DNA of 64,000 nucleotides, from contig NZ_FNEV01000009.1 in assembly GCF_900100295.1 (NCBI RefSeq), positions 62,001 through 126,000 of the forward strand, given 5' to 3'. The DNA comes from Salimicrobium halophilum. GTDB lineage: Bacteria > Bacillota > Bacilli > Bacillales > Halobacillaceae. Each line of letters starts with the position of its first letter. Within the stretch, counting starts at the first letter, position 1. Positions 44,438 to 53,968 of this stretch are shown piece by piece. Position numbers and translations under genes: made by a program. The notes under the pieces were generated by a model. That model ran no database searches, was not told the origin of the DNA, and worked only from the letters and a program-made list of their open reading frames with translations.

Positions 44438-45547
44438 CTACTCAGGTACGTATTCCACTTTCTCAAGTCTCGGGTTCGGATAATACTTGCGGCCTTGTTT
44501 AGCTTCCTGTTTCCCGTTCAAAATGACGTTATCTCCAGTGAAGCCTATATCGATCTTCAGAAGGCTTCCGCCTACTCCGTACATGTCGACCGGAACTTTG
44601 CGATCTTCGAAGTCACGGATCCTGTCTTCTGTGAACCCACCGCTGACTACAATCTTCACGTGCTTGTATCCTTCTTTATCCAGTGCTCTCCGTAGGGCGA
44701 ACACAAGCTCTGAGTTCACACCACGAGGGTCGAAGGTTCCCATCAGATGTTCATTTCTCAGAAAATACTTATCGACGAGGGTGCGTGATGTATCCAAACG
44801 CACCCCTTTCAGATCTTCCCCGAAGGCTCTGGCAACTTTCAGGGAATCTGTAATTACATCATTGTTGTAATCGACCAGTGCAGTAAGTTCGTCCTCGGGG
44901 AATTCCTCCTGGTACGCTTTCGTTGCTGCTACAACATCCCCTTCGAACATTTGGATAAGAGCATGAGGCATTGTACCCATGCCTGCTTTCCCCCACCATT
45001 CATTCATCGCATGAGTCGCTTGGGCTGTAGAGCCACCAATGAAAGCCGCATACCCGTCTCCCGCCTGCTGGGTATAATGATCATCACGGTCTCCCATGAA
45101 AATGATCGGTTTCTGTTTGCCGGAAGACCGGGCCGCTTTCACAACATTGTAGACGTTCGTTGCTACAGACGTTCTCCTCGCAAGTATTCCATCGACAATC
45201 CCCTCCAGGTAACCGAAATCCTGGTACGGACCGGTGACCGTCAGGACAGCTTCATAAGGGCTGATACGATCTCCATCTTTCAGTGAATGGATCTCTAAAT
45301 TCTCCGGATTGTCCGCAAACGTATGAATAAGGGCAATAGCTTCATCCGTACCACATAATACCGCATTTCCCTTTTGGAAGAATTGCATGGTGACTGTATT
45401 ATTCTTCACATGAGTTTGGACGATTTTTTTGGTTTTAAGAAAATAAACGGCAGAAAACCATCCTTCTCCGACACGTTCATCAAACTTGAACGTTTTGTTC
45501 GTGAGGCGGTTGATTTCTCCATTCAATTTTTGTGAGATTTCCTTCAT
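44438..45547 (-). CDS. Nicotinate phosphoribosyltransferase-like enzyme
   Basis: A 369-residue member of the quinolinate/nicotinate phosphoribosyltransferase fold. The start is ATG 45545-45547 (MKEISQKLNGE), after AAGGAG. Likely reaction: nicotinate + PRPP to nicotinate mononucleotide (NAD salvage). Supporting segments are GVRLDTSRTLVDKYF (about 238-252), KIVVSGGFTEDRIRDFEDR (about 292-310) and the phosphate loop DMYGVGGSLLKIDIGFTGD. It is a shorter form than B. subtilis PncB (about 490 residues). It is inserted between murC and sftA, which are closer in B. subtilis. Confidence 0.82.
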   Translation of the reverse strand: MKEISQKLNGEINRLTNKTFKFDERVGEGWFSAVYFLKTKKIVQTHVKNNTVTMQFFQKGNAVLCGTDEAIALIHTFADNPENLEIHSLKDGDRISPYEAVLTVTGPYQDFGYLEGIVDGILARRTSVATNVYNVVKAARSSGKQKPIIFMGDRDDHYTQQAGDGYAAFIGGSTAQATHAMNEWWGKAGMGTMPHALIQMFEGDVVAATKAYQEEFPEDELTALVDYNNDVITDSLKVARAFGEDLKGVRLDTSRTLVDKYFLRNEHLMGTFDPRGVNSELVFALRRALDKEGYKHVKIVVSGGFTEDRIRDFEDRKVPVDMYGVGGSLLKIDIGFTGDNVILNGKQEAKQGRKYYPNPRLEKVEYVPE

Positions 45548-45630
45548 CACGCTTCTCCTTATCCGTTTAAATCATAATCAGTACTGTACCTATCATAATG
45601 AAATGCACAACATTTCACAAGGGGGAAGAA

Positions 45631-48207
45631 TCAGGACGTCTCCCCCTGCTTCCATTCTTCGAGTTGTTCACGTGTCCATAATATATCACGCGGCTTGCTG
45701 CCTTTTTGTTCTGATATGATGCCGTGCTGCTCCATCTGATCCACCAGTCTCGCCGCACGATTATATCCAACGCGGAACCTGCGCTGGATCAAAGAGGCAC
45801 TGGCCCCGTTCTGTTGCACGACAAAGGCTACGGCTTCATCAAAAAGTTCATCCGTATCTTCCTCTGCACTCACCTGTTTCAAGAGTTCATCCTGTTCAAA
45901 CAAGTAATTGCTCGGAGCTATCTTCTTCATATGGTTGGTAACCCTCATAATTTCGTCATCCGATACGAACGCGCCCTGGATACGTTTAGGAGTACGGTCC
46001 CCGTTCCCCATGAAGAGCATATCCCCTTTTCCGAGTAGTTTCTCCGCTCCGCCGGAATCCAATACTGTCCTTGAATCGGCCTGGGACGACACACTGAACG
46101 CGATACGTGTCGGAATGTTCGCTTTGATGAGTCCTGTGATGACGTCCACAGATGGACGCTGAGTAGCCACTAATAGATGGATGCCACAAGCTCTTGCCTT
46201 TTGGGCGATTTTACAGATGGCATCTTCCACATCCTGAGGGGAAGTCATCATCAAGTCGGCAAGCTCATCAATGACGATGACGAGATAAGGCAGTTTCTCC
46301 TCTTCTTTCCCTTCTTTGGTCACTTTTTCGTTGAATCTCTCTACGTCCCGCACTCCGTATTCTACGAATTTCTCATATCGCTCTTCCATTTCCTGGACTG
46401 CCCATTTCAAAGCTGTTGTAGCCGCCTTCACATCTGTGATGACCGGCGATACGAGATGAGGCAAATCATTGTATGGGGCCAGTTCCACCATTTTCGGATC
46501 GATCAGCAAAAATTTCACGTCTTCATAATGGGACTTATAAATAAGGCTCAGAAGAATCGTGTTGATACAAACACTTTTACCTGAACCGGTAGCTCCCGCA
46601 ATCAGCCCGTGAGGCATATCTTTCAGATTAGTCACCGATGGAACTCCGGCAATATCCAGCCCCAGACCTATCGTAAGAGGTGATTGTTCGGACCGGAAAT
46701 CTTCTGTTTCGAAGATTTCCTGTAGCCCTACCACTTGTGCCTTTTGGTTCGGAACTTCAATGCCTACGGCCTGTTTCCCTGGAATAGGTGCCTCCATGCG
46801 AATATCTCTTGCCGCCATCCCGAGCTTAATATCATCAGACAAATTCGTTATCTTACTCACCTTAACCCCAGGCTCCGGCTGAACTTCGAACCTTGTTACG
46901 GCCGGGCCTTTCATGGCATCCGTCACTTTGGCTTTCACCTGGAATTGCTGAAGTGTGCTTTCGAGCTGGTTCATCTGTTCTCGCAGCAAATGGTCTTCGT
47001 CCTCTGCTTGGACTATTTTGTCATTGAAAAGATGAAGCGGCAATTCATATTCCACCCTGCCTGCCTCTTCTTTTTTTTCGACCGGGGATTCCACGGAAGT
47101 CTCTTCAGCTGTTTTGTTCTTTTCCCTCTTCTCTTCGGAACGGGATTTATTCCTTGCATGCTTGTCTCTCGGCGTCATAATGACATTGAATGGTACGGAC
47201 GGTTTCTTCTCTTTCCTGTCTTCTGCACTATCTTGAGAAGTTTGCTGGATATTTGTTTCCGGTTCTCTCTGCACACTTTCTCGTTCCGGCATCTCTTCGG
47301 TCTCTGAACCATCGCTCCCGGTTTCGTGTTCGGAAACGCTTCTTTCTTCAGAAGGTATTTCATCTATCTCCTCCTGAGCCTGAACAGCTGGATCTGCCAC
47401 TGCCTGTACAGGAACTTCCGTTTCTTCTTCTACCTCTTCCAACGGCTCTCTCGTTATGATTGTCGACGGCACGTCCGAATCCAGCGTCTCATCTTCAGCT
47501 TCCTGGAATTCTTCAGGGTGATCTTCTCTGTACTCTTCTCTCATCGGTCCTGAGTCCTGTATTTCTATTTCCGTTTCATCGGTTTCTACCTGAGCAATTT
47601 CCTCATTTTCCTCACTCCATGAAGATACTGATGAGGAGTCCACTTCCTCTTCTTCCATTGAAAAAGGAGTGTCGAGCTGAGGAATCGACGGCTGTTCTCT
47701 TTTCAATGACAGAACTTCTTCGAGATTCTTCTCCACCGCGTTATTATCTTCACGTGGAAGAGTTTGCTGACGAAACCCGTGAACCGGGGACGGAACAGAT
47801 GTCGGTTTAAAAGGCTCCTCTGATGGAACAGGTCTCTCTTTATCTCTTCTCTCCTGTTTCTCTCCAGATTTACGCTTTTGTTGATCATCGTTTCTAAATC
47901 TTTCTCTATGTTCCTTCCGCTCCCCGGTTTCCTTCGTCTGCCTGGATTCGCTTCGCTGTCGCTTTGGCTCTCTACCTTCCGTTTCATCCGGAATCATCGG
48001 GAAACGAAATGACCCCGTCTTCGGATAGTGATACGTGATCTTGGATTTCGCTTCTGTACTTCGGTATGTAGACGTCGTTCTTTCCTGGTTTCTGTTTTCC
48101 TCTATTCTATTTTCATCGAAGGGCTGTTCTTGCTCTTCCGATTCGAAAAGCCGCTTCCATTTGTCCATAAATTGTTTCCACATATATTTCTCACTCTTCC
48201 CATCCAT
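45631..48207 (-). CDS. sftA: Soluble DNA translocase SftA (FtsK/SpoIIIE family, YtpT)
   Basis: An 858-residue ATP-driven DNA pump that clears chromosomal DNA from the closing septum. There is no N-terminal membrane domain, which distinguishes SftA from SpoIIIE. Residues ~1-370 form a highly charged Glu/Arg/Pro linker. Then come the alpha and beta motor domains with GATGSGKSVCINTI (about 536-549, Walker A) and YLVIVIDELADLMMTS (Walker B), and the C-terminal gamma winged helix (about 790-850) for KOPS/SRS recognition. The gene heads the group with ytpR, ytpQ and ytpP, as in B. subtilis. Confidence 0.95.
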   Translation of the reverse strand: MDGKSEKYMWKQFMDKWKRLFESEEQEQPFDENRIEENRNQERTTSTYRSTEAKSKITYHYPKTGSFRFPMIPDETEGREPKRQRSESRQTKETGERKEHRERFRNDDQQKRKSGEKQERRDKERPVPSEEPFKPTSVPSPVHGFRQQTLPREDNNAVEKNLEEVLSLKREQPSIPQLDTPFSMEEEEVDSSSVSSWSEENEEIAQVETDETEIEIQDSGPMREEYREDHPEEFQEAEDETLDSDVPSTIITREPLEEVEEETEVPVQAVADPAVQAQEEIDEIPSEERSVSEHETGSDGSETEEMPERESVQREPETNIQQTSQDSAEDRKEKKPSVPFNVIMTPRDKHARNKSRSEEKREKNKTAEETSVESPVEKKEEAGRVEYELPLHLFNDKIVQAEDEDHLLREQMNQLESTLQQFQVKAKVTDAMKGPAVTRFEVQPEPGVKVSKITNLSDDIKLGMAARDIRMEAPIPGKQAVGIEVPNQKAQVVGLQEIFETEDFRSEQSPLTIGLGLDIAGVPSVTNLKDMPHGLIAGATGSGKSVCINTILLSLIYKSHYEDVKFLLIDPKMVELAPYNDLPHLVSPVITDVKAATTALKWAVQEMEERYEKFVEYGVRDVERFNEKVTKEGKEEEKLPYLVIVIDELADLMMTSPQDVEDAICKIAQKARACGIHLLVATQRPSVDVITGLIKANIPTRIAFSVSSQADSRTVLDSGGAEKLLGKGDMLFMGNGDRTPKRIQGAFVSDDEIMRVTNHMKKIAPSNYLFEQDELLKQVSAEEDTDELFDEAVAFVVQQNGASASLIQRRFRVGYNRAARLVDQMEQHGIISEQKGSKPRDILWTREQLEEWKQGETS

Positions 48208-48297
48208 ACTTTTCCTTCTATTGTATCAGCTTTTCGGGTTATTGTGTTTTTCAAAAACATTAAGAAAGCAAAGAGGGAAGCCCTCTTTGCTTGACTG

Positions 48298-48903
48298 TTA
48301 AAAATGGAATGGTTCTCCCACTTCATAGGAGTCGTCCAACACCAGAATCCCTTTTTCTTCGGGTGCATCCGGAAGCTGCAATTCTTTTGCAGAACAGATC
48401 ATTCCGCTGGAAGGGACGCCCCTCAATTCAGCATCTTTGATTTTCATACCGCTTGGCATAACCGCACCGACTTTAGCGACGACGACTTTCTGCCCGGCAT
48501 CGACGTTCGGCGCTCCACAGACGATTTGTGCTTTACTGTCTCCGAGGTTCACTTGGCACACATTCAGTTTATCCGCATTCTCATGTGGATCTTTTTCTTC
48601 TACGTACCCTACGACAAACTTGTGCTCGAGATCGAAATCAAGATTATCCTTGAGTCCTTCTTCAGAGAAAAGAGTTCTCATAGATCCGAGCATTCCCTCT
48701 GTCATTCTTGCGCGACCATTTTCAAGCGCATCGAAGTGTTCGGAAGCACGGAAGATATTATAGCCGAGAACAGAGCCATCTTTCTCATCCGTGATTTTCA
48801 CGACATCTCCGTAGACTGCGTGGGTTCTGTTCTTTTTTTCCGCTTCTTTCAAAGGGATCAGGAGCACATCTCCGACCCCTATGGAATTATAATACACGTT
48901 CAT
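48298..48903 (-). CDS. ytpR: YtpR: tRNA-binding (EMAP/OB-fold) domain protein
   Basis: A 201-residue protein. The N-terminal ~90 residues form a DUF4479-like domain. The C-terminal ~105 form an OB-fold tRNA-binding domain homologous to the N-terminus of Phe[41 protein letters not shown] and [16 protein letters not shown]. The role is probably structure-specific tRNA or RNA binding; there is no catalytic core. The ATG overlaps the ytpQ stop (TGATG), indicating translational coupling. Confidence 0.92.
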   Translation of the reverse strand: MNVYYNSIGVGDVLLIPLKEAEKKNRTHAVYGDVVKITDEKDGSVLGYNIFRASEHFDALENGRARMTEGMLGSMRTLFSEEGLKDNLDFDLEHKFVVGYVEEKDPHENADKLNVCQVNLGDSKAQIVCGAPNVDAGQKVVVAKVGAVMPSGMKIKDAELRGVPSSGMICSAKELQLPDAPEEKGILVLDDSYEVGEPFHF

Positions 48904-49724
48904 CAGTTATCTTCCCCTCTTTTTTCCTTCGGTTTCTTTTGAGCCAGAATGAATATTGGTTCGAGTTCTCCATCTTCATAAAAGAAGGACAGAGAAGTGA
49001 CGGGAACGAGCCCCTCCGCAAAAAACTTCATAGCCATCTGAGCCAGGATGTCATATCCACCTTCGTTCTGGATATCTGCGAAAATGATGACATCCTGATG
49101 AGGGATGCTGATTGCCAGTTCCCCTTTGCACTCTGCTTTCATTTCTTCGAGCAGGGATTCATTCAGAATACGACTTGCATCGTAACCGTCATTCAAGGAC
49201 TGGAAGTAGAAGTCGTTGCCGTATACCGTATCTTTTCGCAAATTCACCTCGAGGGACCGTACGTTGAACGAAGCGACTTCCTTCATTCGTTCGGCGGTCC
49301 AACCTTCTTCCTTGAGTTTATCCTCATCAATCAACTGATAGGACTTTCCGAGATCAAGGGCGTAATAGATCCTTGTTTCAGCCGTATGATCTGTATAGAT
49401 CAGTTTCTTTCCGTTCTCCGTTTCCACAGGAAAAGAAGCGGCACGAATAACCGGAAAAATCTGCTTTTCTTTCCCAGAGAGCTCTGTCTTCTCATTCATC
49501 ACTCTAAGAGCTTCTTTGATATGCTCTTCAAGTTCATCGAGAGCCTTCTCCCCTTTTTGTTCCCATTTGGAAACGACATTCGGAACAGTGATGGTAATCC
49601 CCTCTCCGGATTCCTTCCACTCCACGCGGAACGTGTCTTTGTCCCTGTTGAAAGACGTGTGCCATTCAGGATGATCAAGGCGTTCCTCCAGTTTCCTTTT
49701 CATTTGAATACTCGTCATTTTCAT
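48903..49724 (-). CDS. ytpQ: YtpQ, DUF1444 family protein
   Basis: A 273-residue soluble protein of the DUF1444 family (about 268 in B. subtilis). It starts at ATG 49722-49724 ([16 protein letters not shown]), 9 nt after AAGGAG. There is no membrane segment or recognised catalytic motif. Segments such as [20 protein letters not shown] and [19 protein letters not shown] are typical of the family. The function is unknown. It lies between ytpP and ytpR with tight spacing. Confidence 0.87.
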   Translation of the reverse strand: MKMTSIQMKRKLEERLDHPEWHTSFNRDKDTFRVEWKESGEGITITVPNVVSKWEQKGEKALDELEEHIKEALRVMNEKTELSGKEKQIFPVIRAASFPVETENGKKLIYTDHTAETRIYYALDLGKSYQLIDEDKLKEEGWTAERMKEVASFNVRSLEVNLRKDTVYGNDFYFQSLNDGYDASRILNESLLEEMKAECKGELAISIPHQDVIIFADIQNEGGYDILAQMAMKFFAEGLVPVTSLSFFYEDGELEPIFILAQKKPKEKRGEDN

Positions 49725-49743
49725 CGCTAAAACTCCTTATTCC

Positions 49744-50058
49744 TTATTTCGCCTCATCGATGAAAGCCTGTATCTCTTCCTTTGATTTGCGGTCTTTGCT
49801 TACGAATCTCGCTTTTTCATCCGCGTTTTCAAAGGCAAGAAAACTAGGTATACCAAAAATGGAATAATCCGCACAGACATCAATGAACTGATCACGATCG
49901 ACATAGTAGAAAGTCCACTCCGGATTCTCTTCTTCCAATTCAGGTAATACGGGCTCGATTACACGGCAATCCGGACACCAGTCTGCCGAGAACATGAATA
50001 TCACTTTTTCGTTATCTATCAATTGCTGGAATTGTTCTTTTGATTCTAATTGCTTCAT
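49744..50058 (-). CDS. ytpP: Thioredoxin-like protein YtpP
   Basis: A 104-residue thioredoxin-fold protein. The start is ATG 50056-50058 (MKQLESKEQF), with GGAGGG upstream. The active-site motif is ADWCPDCRVIEPVLPELE (Cys at about 31 and 34), with cis-Pro in YSIFGIPSFLAF. WCPDC differs from the WCGPC of TrxA, so its redox partner is probably specialised. First of the ytpP-ytpQ-ytpR unit, upstream of sftA. Confidence 0.92.
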   Translation of the reverse strand: MKQLESKEQFQQLIDNEKVIFMFSADWCPDCRVIEPVLPELEEENPEWTFYYVDRDQFIDVCADYSIFGIPSFLAFENADEKARFVSKDRKSKEEIQAFIDEAK

Positions 50059-50092
50059 CTGAAATCCCTCCAAAAGCTATTGTAGCATACCA

Positions 50093-51121
50093 TTACTTGG
50101 ATTCAATCGCTAAGTCTCCAGGCTTGATCCATTTTCTATTTCTGAACCAAAACGCCATCATTAAGCACACGATAAAAGGAATGAGAAAGTGCGTCAAAAG
50201 AAGAGCGGTCACGACGCCACCACTCCATCCCATCGTTTCGATAGTCATGATCTGTCCTACGAAACCACTGGTTCCCATTCCGGCACCAGCTGCATTATTC
50301 TCCAGATAGAACACGGTGGTGGCCATAGGACCGACGATCGCACCGGCTACGACAGGCGGAATCATCACTAACGGTTTTCTGATGACATTTCCGATCTGCA
50401 ACATGGAAGTTCCTATCGCCTGTGCTATCACACCTCCGAAACTATTGTCCTTGTAACTTATCGTAGCGAAACCGATCATCTGAGCAGCACACCCGGCAGC
50501 TGCGGCTCCGGCTGCGATGCCTTCAAGCGACAGCATCAAAGATATCGCCAGACTTGATATCGGTGCCGTTAAAGCAAGCCCCATCAATACACTGACGACG
50601 ATGCCCATCAAAAACGGTTCCTGAACGGTTGCCCAGTTGATCATTCCCCCGAACCATTGGAGGAACGTTCCTATCGGGATTCCAATGAAAGAACCGGCTA
50701 TGTATCCAGTGACAATGGTTACGAATGGCGTAAGAATAATATCGAGACCCGTTTCCTTACTGATCAGTTTTCCTGTTTCTGTACTGACGAGAGCAGCGAT
50801 GAAAGCACCGGCAGGTCCTCCTGCTTCTGCACCGAGCGCTCCGCTGAATAAAGCGGCGAAAAGTACCAGCGGCGGCGCCTGAAGACCATAGGCGACAGCT
50901 ACTCCAATCGCCCCGCCCCACACAATAACATTCATTGCCAGTTCTCCTATTTCCATCATGTGAGAGGAAACGAAGGGAAGAGGCAACTGTTCACCGAGCG
51001 TTTTAATAATTAACCCGATGATCAAAGAAGAGAAAAGTCCAAGTGCCATATAACTAAGCGCATCGATAAAATATACTTTAGGTGACAAAGATACACCTTT
51101 CTTCTCCAAAAATGCTCTCAT
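50093..51121 (-). CDS. PTS EIIC-like membrane transporter
   Basis: A 342-residue integral membrane protein with about eight to ten helices and many Gly/Ala-rich segments (LFAALFSGALGAEAGGPAG, LSLEGIAAGAAAAGCAAQM). It matches the PTS_EIIC_2 family, a stand-alone IIC domain. No EIIA or EIIB gene is nearby, and the histidine/cysteine phosphorylation domains are absent, so it may not act in a phosphotransfer chain. The start is ATG 51119-51121 after GAAAGGGGG. A perfect 14-bp palindrome lies upstream. The substrate is unknown. Confidence 0.82.
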   Translation of the reverse strand: MRAFLEKKGVSLSPKVYFIDALSYMALGLFSSLIIGLIIKTLGEQLPLPFVSSHMMEIGELAMNVIVWGGAIGVAVAYGLQAPPLVLFAALFSGALGAEAGGPAGAFIAALVSTETGKLISKETGLDIILTPFVTIVTGYIAGSFIGIPIGTFLQWFGGMINWATVQEPFLMGIVVSVLMGLALTAPISSLAISLMLSLEGIAAGAAAAGCAAQMIGFATISYKDNSFGGVIAQAIGTSMLQIGNVIRKPLVMIPPVVAGAIVGPMATTVFYLENNAAGAGMGTSGFVGQIMTIETMGWSGGVVTALLLTHFLIPFIVCLMMAFWFRNRKWIKPGDLAIESK

Positions 51122-51158
51122 GTCCAGACCCCCTTTCCATTTCTTCTAAGCATATTCC

Positions 51159-51172
51159 AGTGTATATACACT
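51159..51172. promoter_or_regulatory. Perfect palindrome between the EIIC-like gene and ytoQ
   Basis: AGTGTATATACACT is a perfect 14-bp inverted repeat. A second partial half-site follows (TGTAAAGTG). It has the form of an operator for the minus-strand EIIC-like gene. The regulator is unknown. Confidence 0.45.
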
Positions 51173-51203
51173 TGTAAAGTGATACCGGGAAAATTCGCTT
51201 GTG

Positions 51204-51229
51204 GATTAACTGTTTTACTTTTAGGGTAT
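51204..51229 (+). promoter_or_regulatory. Candidate sigma-B promoter of ytoQ
   Basis: GATTAA (51204-51209), 14-bp spacer, GGGTAT (51224-51229): one mismatch to the sigma-B consensus. No better sigma-A promoter is visible. Confidence 0.5.
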
Positions 51230-51263
51230 ATTGCACGGAGATAAAACATTAAGGAGGGATTTC

Positions 51264-51704
51264 ATGGAACTGCGCGTATACTTAGCGGGTCAAATTCATG
51301 ATGACTGGAGAGATACGGTTAAACAAAAAGCCGATGAAAAAGGGGTTCAGGCGAAGTTTGTCCATCCCCAGGAAAACCATAGTCGTTCTGATGATGTCGG
51401 AGAAGATATACTTGGTCCACAACCGAACAAAGAAATAAAAGACGACAAAGCTTCTTCGATCAACAATTTCCGCACGAAGCTCCTCATGGAAAGATCGGAT
51501 GCCGTCATCATATACTTCGGTGAAAATTACAAACAATGGAACACAGCCATGGACGCGGGAATCGCTATCCAGGCAGGAAAACCGACGATTCTGATAAGAG
51601 ACGAAAACCTGATTCACCCACTGAAAGAACTATCGAACCAGGCGACTGTCACTGTAGAAACCATCGATCAGGCTATTGATGTACTTGGGTATGTTTATGA
51701 GTAA
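51264..51704 (+). CDS. ytoQ: YtoQ family protein
   Basis: A 146-residue soluble protein. The start is ATG 51264 (MELRVYLAGQIHDDWRD), with AAGGAGGG upstream. The fold resembles nucleoside 2-deoxyribosyltransferase-like proteins: VYLAGQIHDDW, ERSDAVIIYFGENYKQWNTA and DAGIAIQAGKPTILI. YtoQ has no assigned activity. Repeat copies R3 and R4 lie between its stop and the next terminator, so they would form its 3' untranslated region. Confidence 0.87.
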   Translation: MELRVYLAGQIHDDWRDTVKQKADEKGVQAKFVHPQENHSRSDDVGEDILGPQPNKEIKDDKASSINNFRTKLLMERSDAVIIYFGENYKQWNTAMDAGIAIQAGKPTILIRDENLIHPLKELSNQATVTVETIDQAIDVLGYVYE

Positions 51705-51708
51705 GGTA

Positions 51709-51836
51709 AGAAAAGCGGAAGCACCCCGCTTAGAAACCTAAGTCATAAGTAGACAGGTCAGACAAATGTGCTCTTTCTTTTTCTGATCCTGGCTACTTAT
51801 GGCTCGGGTTTCTGGGTGATCTAGCTGGATCTGAAA
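51709..51836 (+). repeat. Structured repeat copy R3
   Basis: Full copy with arms CATAAGTAGACAGGTCAGA and TCTGATCCTGGCTACTTATG, outer stem AGAAACC/GGTTTCT, and variable stem AGCACCC/GGGTGAT (one mismatch). It starts 5 bases after the ytoQ stop. Confidence 0.85.
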
Positions 51837-51962
51837 AGGAAATGTGGAGAAGAACGTTTAGAAGCTTAAATATAAGCAGACGAGCCTGTATTCGGGCGAC
51901 CTTTCCCGAAACAGGGTTGGCTGCTTATGTTTCGGGCTTCTGTTCTTCGCAGCTGGATCTGA
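51836..51962 (+). repeat. Structured repeat copy R4 (type B)
   Basis: In tandem with R3. Outer stem AGAAGC/GCTTCT and variable stem GAAGAAC/GTTCTTC (exact). Central arms ATAAGCAG/CTGCTTAT and CCTGT-TTCGGG/CCCGAA-ACAGG. Same end sequence GCTGGATCTG. Confidence 0.83.
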
Positions 51963-51994
51963 AAAGAAAAGCGGAAGCACCCCGCTTAGAAACC
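51963..51994 (+). repeat. Left-end stub of the structured repeat
   Basis: Only the first ~30 nt are present, up to CCGCTTAGAAACC. The heptamer AGCACCC equals that of R3, not of the adjacent R4. Confidence 0.7.
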
Positions 51995-52002
51995 TTGTCC
52001 AA

Positions 52003-52088
52003 CTCCGCATAAACTCTGATAAGGTCCGCAAACAAGCGGATATTATTGTTTTATGTCCGCAAAAATCACCTTCAGGTCCGCAAACTCA
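52003..52088 (+). repeat. Cluster of short TCCGCA motifs
   Basis: Four spaced occurrences of CTCCGCATAAA or GTCCGCAAA within 86 bases. The second forms a small hairpin with GCGGA. The spacings are unequal, so it is not a CRISPR. Confidence 0.55.
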
Positions 52089-52123
52089 TCTGAGTTGTCC
52101 ATATTCAAGAAATCAAAATAGCC

Positions 52124-52160
52124 AAAAGAAGCGATCACGCCTCAGGACGTGATCGCTTTA
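52124..52160. terminator. Bidirectional terminator between ytoQ region and DUF84 gene
   Basis: AAGCGATCACG pairs with CGTGATCGCTT around CCTCAGGA. A-run on the left and T-run on the right; the DUF84 stop lies at its right edge. Confidence 0.8.
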
Positions 52161-52661
52161 CAATTGATCATATTCCCATTGTCCCTTCAAAAGGGTAACG
52201 ATATGCTGAAACATTTTATCCCGATTCATCTGTCCATTCGTAAAGATTCCGATGGCGCCTTCTTTCTTACGTACATTGTTTTTCTGCGTATATTTTTCCA
52301 TGACCTCTCCAAGTTCGAGGCCTTTGTTCATCTGTTCGTGAACTTCTTCCGGCAGTTTGATTCTTGCTCCTGCAGCCGTATAGATGTTTTCGTACTGATC
52401 GACAAGCGCTCCCCAGTTACAGAGATACAAGTCATCATCGATTTCCATCACTCCGCCCTCAAGGCCTATTCCGAGGTCTGCTTTAGAGGCCATCGCACAC
52501 TCCCGAGCACGGTGGATCGCACCTTCGAGCGTTTCTTCATCTGAAAATGGCTGGGAAGAAACTTTCGAATCCACATCCATCTCCACGACGGTTTCTTCCG
52601 GGAAAGCTTCTGACACAGCAGTCAGCTTAGAAGGATTCAAAGAACCTACATAAATTTTCAT
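52158..52661 (-). CDS. DUF84 (YjjX-type) inosine/xanthosine triphosphatase
   Basis: A 167-residue protein of the ITPase-like superfamily that hydrolyses non-canonical purine nucleotides. The start is ATG 52659-52661 (MKIYVGSLNPSKLTAVSEAF), with GGTGG upstream. Signature segments: the N-terminal VGSLNPSKL substrate loop, SDEETLEGAIHRARE and LGIGLEGGVME. The length agrees with YjjX (about 170). It houses a cytoplasmic house-cleaning enzyme. Downstream of the M42 peptidase gene and probably co-transcribed with it. Confidence 0.87.
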   Translation of the reverse strand: MKIYVGSLNPSKLTAVSEAFPEETVVEMDVDSKVSSQPFSDEETLEGAIHRARECAMASKADLGIGLEGGVMEIDDDLYLCNWGALVDQYENIYTAAGARIKLPEEVHEQMNKGLELGEVMEKYTQKNNVRKKEGAIGIFTNGQMNRDKMFQHIVTLLKGQWEYDQL

Positions 52662-52752
52662 GTCATCCACCTGCACTATTCTTAAAGTATGATTCACTCA
52701 TTATAGCAAAAAAATCGCTCAGCCTAAACATGAAAAGCTGAGCGGATTTATG

Positions 52753-53820
52753 TTATACATTTCCTTTTATTTGTTCGAGTGTATTGGCATCCGTTTCTTT
52801 AACGAGTTTCACCAATAATTCTTTAGCGGCTGCGTAGTCATCCACATGTATAATCGAAGACGACGTATGAATGTAGCGGGAACAAATGCCGACTACAGCA
52901 GAAGGTATGCCGTCATTAGCAATATGGACGCGACCGGCATCTGTGCCTCCCTGAGAAATGAAGTATTGATAAGGGATATTGTTCGTCTCCGCCGTATCCA
53001 GAATGAATTCTCTGATTCCCCGGTGCGTCACCATCGTACGGTCAAAAATACGTAGGAGAGCCCCTTTTCCTAACTGACCGAATTCCTTGCTGTCTCCGGA
53101 CATATCATTGGCAGGAGAAGCATCCAAAGCATAAAAGATATCCGGCTTGATCATATTAGCAGCTACCTGTGCACCTCGCAGACCGACTTCTTCCTGCACG
53201 GTAGCGCCGGAATACAGTTCATTCGGAAGCGTTTCGCCCTGAAGCTCTTTCAACAATTCTACAGAAAGACCGCACCCGTACCGATTGTCCCACGCTTTGG
53301 CCATGATTTTTTTCTCATTGGCCATCGGAGTGAACGGGCATACAGGAACGATTGGTTGACCAGGCTTGATTCCTATCCTTTCAGCATCAGCACGATCATC
53401 CGCTCCGATATCAATCAGCATGTTCTTCATTTCCATCGGTTTCTTGCGCTGTTCTTCCGTAAGGTTATGTGGAGGGATAGAGCCGATTACACCGGTGACA
53501 GCTCCGCTTCTGGTCATGATCTGGACGCGCTGAGCCAAAAGTACCTGACTCCACCAGCCACCGAGCGGTTGGAATCGAAGCATCCCGTTTTCCGTAATCT
53601 GTGTAACCATGAATCCGACTTCATCCATATGCCCGGCAACCATGACACGTGGACCCTCTCCATGCTTCTTGCCAAACACACCGCCCAGCTTGTCCTGGAC
53701 CACTTCATCTGCATATGTTTCCAACTGTTCTTTCATGAACGTGCGTACATCTCGTTCGTTTCCCGGAGCACCAGGAAGTTCCGTCAATGTCTGAAACAAC
53801 TGCTTTGTTTCCTGATCCAT
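52753..53820 (-). CDS. ytoP: M42-family aminopeptidase YtoP
   Basis: A 355-residue dinuclear metallo-aminopeptidase. Metal and catalytic motifs: [14 protein letters not shown] (about 60-73), [14 protein letters not shown] (about 174-187), [12 protein letters not shown] (about 207-218), ALDASPAND (about 231-239) and [11 protein letters not shown] (about 313-323). The family forms cytosolic dodecamers that trim peptides, often with glutamyl or acidic preference. GAAAAGGGG lies upstream of the ATG. Divergent from ytzB. Confidence 0.93.
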   Translation of the reverse strand: MDQETKQLFQTLTELPGAPGNERDVRTFMKEQLETYADEVVQDKLGGVFGKKHGEGPRVMVAGHMDEVGFMVTQITENGMLRFQPLGGWWSQVLLAQRVQIMTRSGAVTGVIGSIPPHNLTEEQRKKPMEMKNMLIDIGADDRADAERIGIKPGQPIVPVCPFTPMANEKKIMAKAWDNRYGCGLSVELLKELQGETLPNELYSGATVQEEVGLRGAQVAANMIKPDIFYALDASPANDMSGDSKEFGQLGKGALLRIFDRTMVTHRGIREFILDTAETNNIPYQYFISQGGTDAGRVHIANDGIPSAVVGICSRYIHTSSSIIHVDDYAAAKELLVKLVKETDANTLEQIKGNV

Positions 53821-53968
53821 ATATGTACAACCCCTTTTCTTGATCTCTCTTCCATTTTAACGGAAGATGGCGAGGCTTGCTACAATTCGTATCTGAAAGT
53901 TTAGATTTTCTTTTCAGCGGATACTTTAGTATAATGAGTATTATCATAAAATAGTAGAGGTGAATAAT

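Noticed and set aside
48028-48301. Two hydrophobic plus-strand frames of 88 codons
   Set aside because: They are antisense to the start of sftA. The apparent hydrophobic helices are a by-product of its charged Glu/Arg linker.
52003-52088. CRISPR-like spaced motifs
   Set aside because: The motif is only 6-9 bases, the spacing is irregular, there are no spacers of equal length and no cas genes are present.
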